From assembly GCA_032433765.1 (NCBI GenBank), contig JAVIAB010000102.1, positions 16,670,732 to 16,734,731 on the forward strand: a stretch of DNA of 64,000 nucleotides, in the 5' to 3' direction. The translations under genes and the position numbers were made by a program. Position 1 is the stretch's first letter. Each line of letters begins with the position of its first letter. This DNA is from Megaustenia siamemsis (taxonomy: Eukaryota > Mollusca > Gastropoda > Stylommatophora > Ariophantidae). The notes below the pieces were generated by a model. The model made no database searches. It saw only the letters and a list, made by a program, of their open reading frames with translations, and had not been told where the DNA came from. Shown one piece after another: positions 11,101 to 22,004 of the stretch.

Positions 11101-12175
11101 CCCTCTCTATCTCTCACTCCCTCTCTTACTCTCACTTCCTCTCTTTCTCTCACTTCCTCTCTTACTCTCACTCCCTCTCTTACTCTCACTTCCTCTCTTA
11201 CTCTCACTCCCTCTCTTACTCTCACTTCCTCTCTTACTCTCACTCCCTCTCTTACTATCACTCCCTCTCTTTCTCTCACTCCCTCTCTTACTCTCACTCC
11301 CTCTCTTACTATCTCTTCCTCTCTTTCTCTCACTCCCTCTCTTACTCTCACTCCCTCTCTTACTATCACTCCCTCTCTTACTATCACTTCCTCTCTTTCT
11401 CTCACTCCCTCTCTTACTATCACTTCCTCTCTTACTCTCACTTCCTCTCTTACTCTCACTCCCTCTCTTACTCTCACTTCCTCTCTTACTCTCACTTCCT
11501 CTCTTACTCTCACTCCCTCTTTTACTCTCACTCCCTCTCTTACTATCACTCCCTCTCTTACTCTCACTTCCTCTCTTACTCTCACTCCCTCTCTTACTAT
11601 CACTCACTCTCTTACTCTCACTCCCTCTCTTACTCTCACTCCCTCTCTTACTTTCACTTCCTCTCTTACTCTCACTTCCTCTCTTACTCTCACTTCCTCT
11701 CTTACTCTCACTCCCTCTCTTACTCTCACTCCCTCTCTTACTATCACTCCCTCTCTTACTCTCACTCCCTCTCTTACTATCACTCCCTCTCTTACTCTCA
11801 CTTCCTCTCTTACTTTCACTTCCTCTCTTACTCTCACTTCCTCTCTTACTCTCACTCCCTCTCTTACTATCACTCCCTCTCTTATTCTCACTGCCTCTCT
11901 TACTCTCACTCCCTCTCTTACTCTCACTCCCTCTCTTACTCTCACTTCCTCTCTTACTCTCACTCCCTCTCTTACTCTCACTCCCTCTCTTTCTCTCACT
12001 CCCTCTCTTACTCTCACTTCCTCTCTTACTCTCACTCCCTCTCTTACTCTCACTCCCTCTCTTTTTCTCACTCCCTCTCTTACTCTCACTCCCTCTCTTA
12101 CTCTCACTCCCTCTCTTACTCTCACTCCCTCTCTTACTCTCACTCCCTCTCTTTCTCTCACTCCCTCTCTGTCAT
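8110..12175. repeat. 18-bp pyrimidine-rich satellite, about 225 copies
   Basis: Tandem 18-mer of the type CTCTCACTCCCTCTCTTA. Variant zones are visible: TTGCTCTC-rich copies at 8110-8950; a repeated GTTGCTCTC / CCTACTCTC / CTTACTCTC order at about 9000-9660; then mixtures of CTTCCTCT and CTCCCTCT with TATCAC variants to the end. Frames up to 1381 codons long (TPSLTL/SYSHSL repeats) arise only because the unit has no stop on the plus strand. Confidence 0.98.
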
Positions 12176-12270
12176 CCACCCGCTACCTTGCACCATTTAA
12201 CCCTCACAAGACCAATACCCAAATATTTTATTTTCTTTCAGTTACGTTCTTCAACCAACCACTACTCTGG
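12176..12270. other. short spacer between satellite and LINE tail
   Basis: Unique sequence separating the 18-bp satellite from the ATC tail of the next LINE B copy. No feature seen. Confidence 0.4.
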
Positions 12271-12355
12271 CATCACCATCATCACCATCATCACCATCAC
12301 CACCATCACCACCATCATCACCATCATCACCATCATCCTCATCATCATCATCATG
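12271..12355 (-). repeat. (ATC/ACC)n, 3' tail of LINE B copy
   Basis: Trinucleotide run immediately after the LINE B terminus (minus strand GGTATGGCACATGATGATG). Other LINE B ends carry only a few GAT units, so this tail appears to have expanded to about 85 bp. Confidence 0.85.
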
Positions 12356-12925
12356 TGCCATACCGGTTGTCGTAGGCGATCATCTCCTTCCACAATCTTC
12401 TACCAACAGTGCATCGTACCAATTCTGTTGTTGACTGTTTTCCATGCCATGACACCAAGCTATCCAGTATCTTCTCTCTTTGTTGTCCACGATCTATCTT
12501 TCCCTGTATTTTGCCAGCTGTAACCAAGTGCTCCAACTTTCCTCTTCTCATGATGTGCCAGAAAAATGTTGATTGTTTCTTTATGATGTTTCTTAGGAGC
12601 TACCTTTTTGTGTTGGCCTCATTGAGAATTTCCTCGTTGGTCTTTTTGGCTGTCCTGGGAACTTTCAACATTCTTCTGAGAAATCCCATCTCTGTGACCT
12701 CTATTTGTCTTTTCATTTGTTTGTCTTCTGTTCATGATTTGCTTCCCTAGGTCAGAATTGGCTATATATAGATCTATATATTTCTCACTTCTTTTGACAT
12801 AGACTTGTTACATAACTCGTTTTTCATTTTCTGAAATGCTATTTTAACTTGAGCTATTCTACTTTATATTTCTGTGGTGCATCTTCCATCTGATGTTATT
12901 ATTTATCCTCTGGTATTTTAAACCA
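12356..12925 (-). mobile_element. LINE B 3' fragment (variant subfamily)
   Basis: Minus-strand C-terminal LINE sequence: traces of SQDSQKDQ..., then MRRGKLEHLVTAGKIQGKID, REKILDSLVSWHGKQSTTEL and RRLWKEMIAYDNRYGT, stop, GAT tail. It matches the better preserved copy at 51211-51545. Several frameshifts; no RT palm. It also serves as the uninterrupted reference for the nested insertion at 53247. Confidence 0.85.
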
Positions 12926-13179
12926 TCATCACCATCCAGTTATGAAATTCTACTTTGTCGAGTTTCACTTTTCTCGTACACATCTACAATTTCACTCATT
13001 ACTGCTACCAAAAAATGAAACTGTGGGTCATATAACAATAACACATTTTTTTATTGTTTGTCGGACTGTATCGACTTTTATTTTTAATGATTTGTTTTTG
13101 TTTGTTTGTTTTTGCCCTGTTTGTATGGAAAGTAAGTGTAAATAAGTACGTTTATTTGGTCCCTTGTCATTTGAAATTG
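12926..13179. other. spacer, no gene seen
   Basis: AT-rich unique sequence leading into the 29-bp array. No feature recognised. Confidence 0.4.
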
Positions 13180-14318
13180 TATTGGTGCTTCACTTGTGGT
13201 GTGTGTTTTATTGGTGCTTCACTTGTAGTGTGTGTTTTATTGGTGCTTCACTTGTGGTGTGTGTTTTATTGGTGCTTCATTTGTGGTGTGTGTTTTATTG
13301 GTGCTTCACTTGTGGTGTGTGTTTTATTAATGCTTCACTTGTGGTGTGTGTTTTATTGGTGCTTCGCTTGTGGTATGTGTTTTATTGGTGCTTCACTTGT
13401 GGTGTGTGTTTTATTGGTGCTTCACTTGTGGTGTGTGTTTTATTGGTGCTTCACTTATGGTGTGTGTTTTATTGGTGCTTCACTTGTGGTGTGTGTTTTA
13501 TTGGTGCTTCACTTGTGGTGTGTGTTTTATTGGTGCTTCACTTGTGATATGTGTTTTATTGGTGCTTCACTTGTGGTGTGTGTTTTATTGGTGCTTCACT
13601 TATGGTATGTGTTTTATTGGTGCTTCACTTATGGTGTGTGTTTTATTGGTGCTTCACTTGTGGCGTGTGTTTTATTGGTGCTTCACTTGTGGTATGTGTT
13701 TTATTGGTGCTTCACTTGTGGTGTGTGTTTTATTGGTGCTTCACTTGTGGTGTGTGTTTTATTGGTGCTTCACTTATTGTGTGTGTTTTATTGGTGCTTC
13801 ACTTGTGGTGTGTGTTTTATTGGTGCTTCACTTGTGGTGTGTGTTTTATTGGTGCTTCACTTATGGTGTGTGTTTTATTGGTGCTTCACTTGTGGTGTGT
13901 GTTTTATTGGTGCTTCACTTATGGTGTGTGTTTTATTGGTGCTTCACTTGTGGTGTGTGTTTTATTGGTGCTTCACTTATGGTGTGTGTTTTATTGGTGC
14001 TTCACTTGTGGTGTGTGTTTTATTGGTGCTTCACTTGTGGTGTGTGTTTTATTGGTGCTTCACTTGTGGTGTGTGTTTTATTGGTGCTTCACTTGTGGTG
14101 TGTGTTTTATTGGTGCTTCACTTGTGGTGTGTGTTTTATTGGTGCTTCACTTGTGGTGTGTGTTTTATTGGTGCTTCACTTGTGGTGTGTGTTTTATTGG
14201 TGCTTCACTTGTGGTGTGTGTTTTATTGGTGCTTCACTTGTGGTGTGTGTTTTATTGGTGCTTCACTTATGGTGTGTGTTTTATTGGTGCTTCACTTATG
14301 GTGTGTGTTTTATTGGTC
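13180..14318. repeat. 29-bp minisatellite, about 39 copies
   Basis: Unit of 29 bp: ATTGGTGCTTCACTTGTGG then TGTGTGTTTT. The commonest variant is TTATGG for TTGTGG; around 13858-14000 the two alternate, giving a 58-bp dimer pattern. The unit lacks plus-strand stops in every frame, which explains the overlapping frames of 633 and 671 codons. Confidence 0.97.
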
Positions 14319-14364
14319 GCTTAAGAGTTATGTTCAACAGTTTCTTAGTCTCTTACAGAAAAGA

Positions 14365-14401
14365 GGGGGGTGGGGTGGGGGTGGGGGTGGGGGTGGGGGT
14401 G
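14365..14401 (+). repeat. G-rich (GGGGGT)n run
   Basis: Six or more runs of four to six Gs separated by single Ts on the plus strand. This fits a G-quadruplex-forming sequence; folding is inferred. Confidence 0.85.
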
Positions 14402-14439
14402 AGATCAGCGGGAGGACCGCTGTCATTTTCTGTCATTCA

Positions 14440-15137
14440 TCCTCCCATACATTCTACCATTTCTCTTTCTATACTCTTTTCCATTTTCCCTCCCATACAC
14501 GTAACAATTCTTCCTCCCCAACTCTCTGCTATACTCTCTATCATTCTCCCTCCCATACTCTCTATCATACTTTTTCCCATACTCTCTATCATTCTCCCTA
14601 CCATACTCTCTACCATATTCTCTATAATTCTCCCTACCATTCTCACTCCCATAATCTCTACCATACTCTATCATTCTCCCTCCCATACTCTCTACTATAC
14701 TCCCTCCCATACTCTCTATCATTTTCCCTCCAATACTCTCTCTATCATTCTCCCTCCCATCCCATATTCTCTACCATTCCCTCTCCCATACTATACGACA
14801 CTCCCTACCATACTCTCTACCATTCTAACCCCTTTACCCTCTACCATTCTAACTCCCATACTCTCCGCCATTCTCCCTCCCCCCATGCTCTTTATCATTC
14901 TGCCTCCCACACTCTCTACCATTCTCCCTCTCATACTCTACGACTCTCCCTTTAATACCCTCTTCCATACTCTCTACCATTCTCCCTCCCATACTCTCTA
15001 CCATTCTCCCTCCCATACTCTCTATCATTCTCCCTCCCATATTCTCCACCATTCTCCCTCCCATACTCTCTACCATTCTCCCTCCCATACTCTCTACCAT
15101 TCTCCCTCCCATACTCTCTACCATTCTCCCTCCCATA
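14440..15137. repeat. 24-bp diverged minisatellite
   Basis: Unit of about 24 bp, CTCTACCATTCTCCCTCCCA plus TACT. The left half is strongly diverged with indels; the right end (14960-15137) is nearly homogeneous. Confidence 0.93.
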
Positions 15138-15722
15138 CACTCCCACTTATCTTAAAACAATCCACGTTCAATCCTTCCGGTACACCCCCTAAAACCACTC
15201 AAGGGAGATCAATCTCCAGCAATAACCCGACACACTCTCTCAGCCCAGACTTAACTCCCATATCGAACGGGGGAACCAGCTCTACACATATTCCAGTAAC
15301 ACGAAACGTCACCGGAAGCCACCGTAGCGTAGCAACGCCGATAGTTTGGGATTCATTTTAATAGCTAACCCGTGCATTGCCGGATGTGCGCGTTTATCGT
15401 ATGCAATTTGGCAACAGTTAAGCGCGGTTATTATAAAGTAACCTCCCAGAAATATTCAGAGAGGTCATTATATCTTGGAAGTGATCAGTCTTCTAGGGAC
15501 TTTAGCAGATTCGATCATTTATGGGGAATCGATGAACGGGCCTTCGTCGTGAACACCTTCCAGGAAATTGATTCCAAGGCAGAAAACACCTGTGTTACCA
15601 CACATCCGTAGCGACATGCATTGTGGGATTGTACATGTGGTCACGTACAGTATGGAGAATGTTAAAGGGAGGCGGTGTTTTCTTTAGAACAAGTTATGTT
15701 TCTCTTACTTTTCTGCTGTTAC
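15138..15722. other. unique island between arrays, no gene called
   Basis: Relatively balanced, CpG-containing sequence with no repeat family recognised. The plus strand is open for 79 codons at 15372-15611 with normal composition but no motif and no convincing splice sites. Worth an RNA check only. Confidence 0.4.
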
Positions 15723-16432
15723 GTTTCTCTCGTTGTCCAAACAGATGTTTGTCAATGTTTTAGCATTTCTCTCAATGTCCTAACAAATTTCTCTCAATGT
15801 CCTAACACATTTCTCTCAATGTCCTAACAAATTTCTCTCAATGTCCTAACACATTTCTCTCAATGTCCTAACAAATTTCTCTCAATGTCCTAACAAATTT
15901 CTCTCAATGTCCTAACACATTTCTCTCAATGTCCTAACACATTTCTCTCAATGTCCTAACAAATTTCTCTCAATGTCCTAACACATTTCTCTCAATGTCC
16001 TAACAAATTTCTCTCAATGTCCTAACAAATTTCTCTCAATGTCCTAACAAATTTCTCTCAATGTCCTAACACATTTCTCTCAATGTCCTAACACATTTCT
16101 CTCAATGTCCTAACAAATTTCTCTCAATGTCCTAACACATTTCTCTCAATGTCCTAACAAATTTCTCTCAATGTCCTAACACATATCTCTCAATGTCCTA
16201 ACAAATTTCTCTCAATGTCCTAACAAATTTCTCTCAATGTCCTAACAAATTTCTCTCAATATCCTAACAAATTTCTCTCAATGTCCTAACACATTTCTCT
16301 CAATGTCCTAACAAATTTCTCTCAATGTCCTAACAAATTTCTCTCAATGTCCTAACAAATTTCTCTCAATGTCCTAACAAATTTCTCTCAATGTCCTAAC
16401 ACAATTCTCTCAATGTCCTAACAAATTTCTCA
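15723..16432. repeat. 22-bp minisatellite, about 31 copies
   Basis: Unit TTCTCTCAATGTCCTAACA followed by CAT or AAT (22 bp). The ACAT and AAAT variants are interspersed. Diverged copies form the left edge. Confidence 0.97.
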
Positions 16433-16654
16433 TTTAAATTAGAGATATCGGGTAAATTTGAACGTTTATAAGAAAATGTAAACGGATAAATTAGAGACAA
16501 TAGGTTAGTGGGTATGTTAATAAAAGAGGGTAAACCGAAATTAGAGTCAGAAGGCAATTTCTGATTTCCTGGACAAAAGGTAGTGTGCGGAAAACAGCTT
16601 TCCCCAACAAATAACTAAATTAACATCAAATATTTTTTTTCAGAGAAAGAAGAT
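16433..16654. other. spacer, no gene seen
   Basis: AT-rich unique sequence between the 22-bp array and the next repeats. Nothing recognised. Confidence 0.4.
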
Positions 16655-16726
16655 TGGAGCGAGAAAAGTTAGAGAGATAGAGAGAGAGGAGAAGTAGAGT
16701 GGAGAATAAGTGCATACGGGAAAGTA
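16655..16726. repeat. isolated GA-rich monomer related to the 41.8-kb array
   Basis: GAGA run followed by GTAGAGTGGAGAATAAGTGC resembles the unit of the 41757-42255 array (GTAGAGAATAAATAAATGGG). It lies just outside repeat R copy 2. Confidence 0.5.
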
Positions 16727-16737
16727 AAGTAAAGTAA

Positions 16738-17140
16738 AATGGTGGATAGGCGGCAGGAACCATTGAAGGTTATATCTGAAAAGTGTTCCTTGTTGCAGTT
16801 TCCTCATATTCCAAGTCCGGCTTGTTGCAGGAGCTACTGAGTTAAGTGCTCTGTGCACACCGTGAGCTGTGTGTCTCATCCGTTTTGATCATGTTCCGAT
16901 ATTCCAATTGTTTACCATGAATGCTGATATCGTATGACAAGGAACAGTTGGCCGTGTTCACTTTCTATGCGGTTTCGCCTTATGTCTTTTGGCGTGTTCT
17001 GAGACTGCTATGATGGGGACTACAGCTACCTTTCTTTGTTTGGGAGATGAGTTAGTAATTCGGATGATTCCACTGGCACGGGCGGTTGAGCAATTATGGA
17101 TTTTAATTCGTTTACAGTGATACCGGGGCCTTCCATAACC
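16738..17140 (-). repeat. dispersed repeat R, copy 2
   Basis: Same orientation and extent as copy 1 at 4110-4535. It starts ATGGTGGATAGGCGGCAGGA and ends with the minus-sense coding trace RPRYHCKRIKIHNCSTARAS, then GIIRI and KRHKAKPHRK before a stop. A SINE1 copy follows directly. Confidence 0.78.
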
Positions 17141-17149
17141 AAATAACCA

Positions 17150-17418
17150 AAGTAAAGTAAAGTAAAAGTAAAGATCTCCGTCACGCCAAGTGGCATATAG
17201 GGAATATGGTGTTAGTGACCACAAATTTTACATACCTTCAGCACATGATTTTTGAGGTAATGTGGTCGGTATTACGCCCGTGCCGCTTTACTTTCCCAGA
17301 AAAAAATCAGATACCCTTTTAAGGCTGAGTGAACCTGGAAGCCGTCGATCAGGATCGAACTCGATCCCTTCTCAGTAGTAGTCCACTTCACTAACCACCG
17401 AGCTATCGCGGCTTGCCA
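17150..17418 (-). mobile_element. SINE1, full length
   Basis: tRNA-derived SINE read on the minus strand. The head contains the A box (GATAGCTCGGTGGTTAGTG) and a diverged B box (GAGTTCGATCC), then the family body and a 3' end in CGTGACGGAGATCTTTAC plus an AT-rich tail. The short flanking match CCATAA is too weak to call a TSD. Confidence 0.88.
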
Positions 17419-17758
17419 TAAAGAAAAGCTTTGGTAATTTATGGTCTATCACAAGATAGGGTACATTATAAAGTCGGTAAGCCACTGAACACTGCCTCGT
17501 TTTGACAAAATAACAGACTAAATGTTTGTATGTTACTAGCACATATACATCAATGAATAATAACTTACTTTTGTGATGTTTCACATGCAACGAATCTTAC
17601 AATTAGATGAATGCTAATGTTACATTTTGAGATGGAGCTCATATTTCATTTATCTTTACTCTCGTTTCTTTTTCTTTTTTTCCGAAATTACATAACGTTG
17701 AGGTCATGAGTCCAGCGTCCACATAATAGCATTCATGTGATTGAATCTTCATTCATCA
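17419..17758. other. spacer, no gene seen
   Basis: AT-rich unique sequence of about 340 bp. Nothing recognised. Confidence 0.4.
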
Positions 17759-17995
17759 CAGCACTAAACGAATCACAACACAAAACAAATCACAACGCAA
17801 AATAAATCACAACACTAAACAAATCACAACACTAAACAAATCACAACACAAAACAAATCACAACAATAAATAAATCACAACACTAAACAAATCACAACAC
17901 AAAACAAATCACAACAATAAATAAATCACAACACAAAAACAAATCACAACACAAAACAAATCACAACACTAAACAAATTATAACACCGAACAATT
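17759..17995. repeat. 17-bp minisatellite
   Basis: Unit AAACAAATCACAACACT (17 bp), about 14 copies, with ACACAAA and AATAAAT variants. Confidence 0.93.
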
Positions 17996-18024
17996 CACTA
18001 AGACAAAATAAACCACAACACTAA

Positions 18025-18500
18025 ATACACTCCACTCCACTCATCACACACCCCACTCATCAAACACTCCACACATTACACACTCCACTCATTGAACACT
18101 CCACTCATCACACACTTCAATCATCACACACTTCACTCATCATACATTCCGCTCATTATACACTCCAGTCATTATACACTCCAGTCATTATACACTCCAC
18201 TCATTATACACTCCACTCATTTACACTCCACTCATTATACACTCCACTCATTACAAACTCCATTCTTAACACACTCCGCTCATCATACACCCCACTCATT
18301 ACAAACTCCATTCTTTACACACTCCACTCATCATACATTAAACCGTCCACACTTCAATCATTCACACACACAACACTCACCACGCACGAAATCATCACAC
18401 ACTCCACTCATCACACACTCCACTCATCATACACCCCACTCATTATAAACTCCACTCATCACACACTCCACTCATCATACAAACCGTCCACACTTCAATC
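18025..18500. repeat. 16-bp diverged minisatellite
   Basis: Unit TCATTATACACTCCAC (about 16 bp) with many variants (CATCACACACTCC and others) and irregular spacing. Confidence 0.88.
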
Positions 18501-19020
18501 ATTCACACACCCCACACTCGGCACTCATGACACAACCCTCACCCTACTCTTCATTTCACAAACCTCCAGCCCAGTCAAGTTGAAGGCCAGGCCACGAGTT
18601 AATGCCTGACATGACAGTTGAATCGCGTGAGCCTGGTCGAGTTGCGACATTAACATTCGTGAACGTAACATTACTACAAGGTTTTATTGTGTCATTAATG
18701 TCCACACGAGCCTCGGGCGAGGGAGTAGGGTAGTTTGAGAGTCGAAATCAACCCGAAAAAATCTCAGTAAAATAACTACTAAACAATGATTTTAATTCTG
18801 GTTGGTTATTTGTAGCGAAGCCCGCCCATTGTTGTGGTGATTGATGAGATGTACACAGGGATGTTAGATGTTATGTAACGATGTTGTATAAGTGATGCTG
18901 AGATGTATTTGTTGGATAGATGTGGCAGCAATAATTTGGTATGCGGTAGTTGTGATGGCAGTACAGGTGTACTGTTAACACTTTAGTTAATAACTACAAC
19001 ATTAACATACCGGTATCACA
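18501..19020. other. unique stretch, no gene seen
   Basis: About 520 bp with no recognised repeat, RNA or coding signal. Confidence 0.4.
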
Positions 19021-19029
19021 TGCTACAGC

Positions 19030-19697
19030 CATTTAAGATGAACTGTGGGTTCAAACAAGGATGAGACCTTGCCCCTACTCTATTTGGCGTATTTTTCACT
19101 GTCCTTCTACACAATGCGTTTGAAACAGTCTCTGGAGACATCAACATCCGTACAAGATCTGACGGCGCCTTATTTAATCTACCACGTCTGAGGTCAAAAT
19201 TAAAAAAAACTGAGACCCTAATCAAGGTGCAGCCATTCGCTGATGATGCAGCACTGGTTGCTCACGATGAATCTGTCCTGCAGTCAATGATTGACAATCT
19301 AGCTAGATCATGTGATTTATTCTACCTATCAATAAGTATCCAGAAGACTGTGGTGCTTCAACAAGGTGTAACCAGCCCCACAGTTATATCATTAAATAAC
19401 ACACCCCTTGAACCTGTGAGAAAGTTCACCAATCTCGGTTCTATGGTCACAAGCAATGTCTCACTTGAAGAAGAAATAAATTCCCGAATCGGAAAGGCAG
19501 CTTCCACATTTGGTAAACTTAAAGATAGAGCATGGGACAACAACAATTTAATACTCAGGACTAAGATTCAAATTTACCAAAGTTGTGTTCTTAGTACACT
19601 TCTATGAGGATCAGAAACTTGGACTACCTATGCAGGGCAAGAGAAAAGGTTAAACAGCTTTCATGTACGTTGTCTTCGCAAGATTATGATCATCCAA
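19030..19697 (+). pseudogene. reverse transcriptase (palm/thumb) of LINE G
   Basis: Plus-strand reading has CGFKQG (stop) DLAPTLFGVFFTVLL, then the palm motif as FADDAALVAHDE (19229-19265 region; FADD in place of YADD), followed by KFTNLGSMVTSNVSLEEEIN, RIGKAASTFGKL and, after a stop in place of a Tyr/Cys codon, GSETWTTYAGQEKRLNSFHV. These are consecutive non-LTR RT palm and thumb blocks. At least two stops are present, so the copy is inactive. Confidence 0.85.
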
Positions 19698-21466
19698 TGG
19701 CAGGACAAAGTAACTAACTCTAATGTCTTACAACGAGCCAAACTCCCATCCATCATGGCAGGACAAAGTAACTAACTCTAATGTCTTACAATGAGCCAAA
19801 CTCTCATCCATCATGGCAGGACAAAGTAACTAACTCTAATGTCTTACAATGAGCCAAACTATCATGCAGGAAAGTAACTAACTCTAATGTCTTACAACGA
19901 GCCAAACTCCTATCCATCATGGCAGGACAAAGTACCAACTCTAATGTCTTACAACGAGCCAACTCCCATCCATCATAGCAGGACAAAGTAACTAACTCTA
20001 ATGTCTACAACGAGCCAAACTCCCATCCATCATAGCAGGACCTAACTCTAATGTCTTACAACGAGCCAAACTCCCATCCATCATGGCAGGACAAAGTAAC
20101 TAACTCTAATGTCTTACAACGAGCCAAACTCCCATCCATCATAGCAGGACAAAGTAACTAACTCTAATGTCTTACAACGAGCCAAACTCCCATCCATCAT
20201 AGCAGGACAAAGTAACTAACTCTAATGTCTTACAACGAGCCAAACTCCCATCCATCATAGCAGGACAAAGTAACCAACTCTAATGTCTTACAACGAGCCA
20301 AACTCCCATCCATCATAGCAGGACAAAGTAACTAACTCTAATGTCTTACAACGAGCCAAACTCCCATCCATCATAGCAGGACAAAGTAACTAACTCTAAT
20401 GTCTTACAACGAGCCAAACTCCCATCCATCATGGCTGGACAAAGTAACCACTCTAATGTCTTACAACGAGCCAAACTCCCATCCATCATGGCAGGACAAA
20501 GTAACCAACTCTAATGTCTTACAACGAGCCAAACTATCCATCATGGCAGGACAAAGTAACTAACTCTAATGTACAACGAGCCAAACTCCCATCCCATGGC
20601 AGGACAAGTAACCAACTCTAATGTCTTACAACGAGCCAAACTCCCATCCATCATGGCTGGACAAAGTAACCAACTCTAATGTCTTACAACGAGCCAAACT
20701 CCCATCCATCATGCAGGACAAAGTAACCAACTCTAATGTCTTACAACGAGCCAAACTCCCATCCATCATGGCAGGACAAAGTAACCAACTCTAATGTCTT
20801 ACAACGAGCCAAACTCCCATCCATCATAGCAGGACAAAGTAACTAACTCTAATGTCTTACAACGAGCCAAACTCCCATCCATCATAGCAGGACAAAGTAA
20901 CCAACTCTAATGTCTTACAACGAGCCAAACTCCCATCCATCATAGCAGGACAAAGTAACTAACTCTAATGTCTTACAACGAGCCAAACTCCCATCCATCA
21001 TAGCAGGACAAAGTAACCAACTCTAATGTCTTACAACGAGCCAAACTCCATCCATCATAGCAGGACAAAGTAACTAACTCTAATGTCTTACAACGAGCCA
21101 AACTCCCATCCATCATAGCAGGACAAAGTAACCAACTCTAATGTCTTACAACGAGCCAAACTCCCATCCATCATGGCAGGACAAAGTAACCAACTCTAAT
21201 GTCTTACAACGAGCCAAACTCCCATCCATCATAGCAGGACAAAGTAACCAACTCTAATGTCTTACAACGAGCCAAACTCCCATCCATCATGACAGGACAA
21301 AGTAACCAACTCTAATGTCTTACAACGAGCCAAACTCCCATCCATCATGGCAGGACAAAGTAACCAACTCTAATGTCTTACAACGAGCCAAACTCCCATC
21401 GATCATGGCTGGACAAAGTAACCAACTCTAATGTCTTACAACGAGCCAAACTCCCATCAATCATGG
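19697..21466 (+). repeat. 58-bp minisatellite inside LINE G, about 30 copies
   Basis: The unit contains GGACAAAGTAACTAACTC, TAATGTCTTACAACGAGCC and AAACTCCCATCCATCAT. It encodes the LINE peptide QDKVTNSNVLQRAKLPSIM once. Since 58 is not a multiple of 3, each added copy shifts the frame, so the expansion is neutral decay and not a coding repeat. Variants: TAACTAAC or TAACCAAC; ATGGCA, ATAGCA or ATGGCT. A few copies carry small deletions. Confidence 0.97.
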
Positions 21467-21880
21467 TAACACTTAGGAGTCAGAAACTAAGGTGGCTGGG
21501 CCATGTCAGAAGAAAAGCAAATAATCGTATTCCCAAACAATTATTGTATGGCGAACTTAAGGACGGGAAGAGACCAAAGGGGAGACCAATGCTGAGATAT
21601 AAGGATGTTTGCAGGACTTTCGTAAATGAATTCTCTATCAGTGAAAGAAACTGGGAAAATCTGGCTGCATATTGTACCAAGGGAGGGTACAAATAAAAAA
21701 AAAAAGGCACAGCCATTCGAAGCAGCATTGTCAAATTTAGAAGACAAAAGGCGCAGGTGAAAAAAGACGAGACCAGGCGCCACAATACATCTTGTTCGTT
21801 CTGTGGACGGATCTATCTATCCAATATTGGCAGATTCATCCACGAGAGAAGCTGTTCAGCAAAGCAGCATGCAACATAAG
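21467..21880 (+). pseudogene. C-terminal domain of LINE G with zinc-finger remnant
   Basis: Plus strand reads LRSQKLRWLGHVRRKANNRI, GELKDGKRPKGRPMLRYKDV, then SISERNWENLAAYC and a stop near 21694. In a following frame lies CSFCGRIYLSNIGRFIHERS followed by Cys, a C-x2-C ... H-x4-C pattern. GHVRR/GRP.LRYKDV followed by a Cys/His knuckle is a typical C-terminus of widespread animal LINEs. Confidence 0.85.
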
Positions 21881-22004
21881 ATATCAATATTTTACCAAAC
21901 TACTGACTTATCATGATTGCTTGCTACCAACCGTCCGTCAAGTCGTCAAAGGCCATGTATATACTTAACTAATTTGTCTACTTTTTCAAATATAAAACGC
22001 ATGT

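Larger units (their letters stand above)
19021..21960 (+). mobile_element. LINE G with internal 58-bp minisatellite expansion
   Basis: A plus-strand LINE 3' half. The RT palm/thumb lies at about 19030-19697. About 1.77 kb of tandem 58-bp repeats made of the element's own coding sequence follow. The C-terminal region and a Cys/His finger run to about 21880, and the 3' UTR ends GTCGTCAAAGGCCATGTATA. Two other copies (42368-42605; 53577-54170) cover parts of the same sequence, and the 42.4-kb copy spans the repeated unit only once. The element is 5'-truncated and frame-broken. Confidence 0.88.

Noticed and set aside
8230..12375. 1381-codon frame (TPSLTL/SYSHSL repeats) that looks like a giant repetitive protein
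   Set aside because: Product of a stop-free 18-bp satellite; three plus frames are open in parallel. It runs into unique sequence only by chance.
15750..16432. CRISPR-like array of short regular repeats
   Set aside because: Units are contiguous 22-mers with no unique spacers, in a eukaryotic repeat context. The same holds for the other short-unit arrays.
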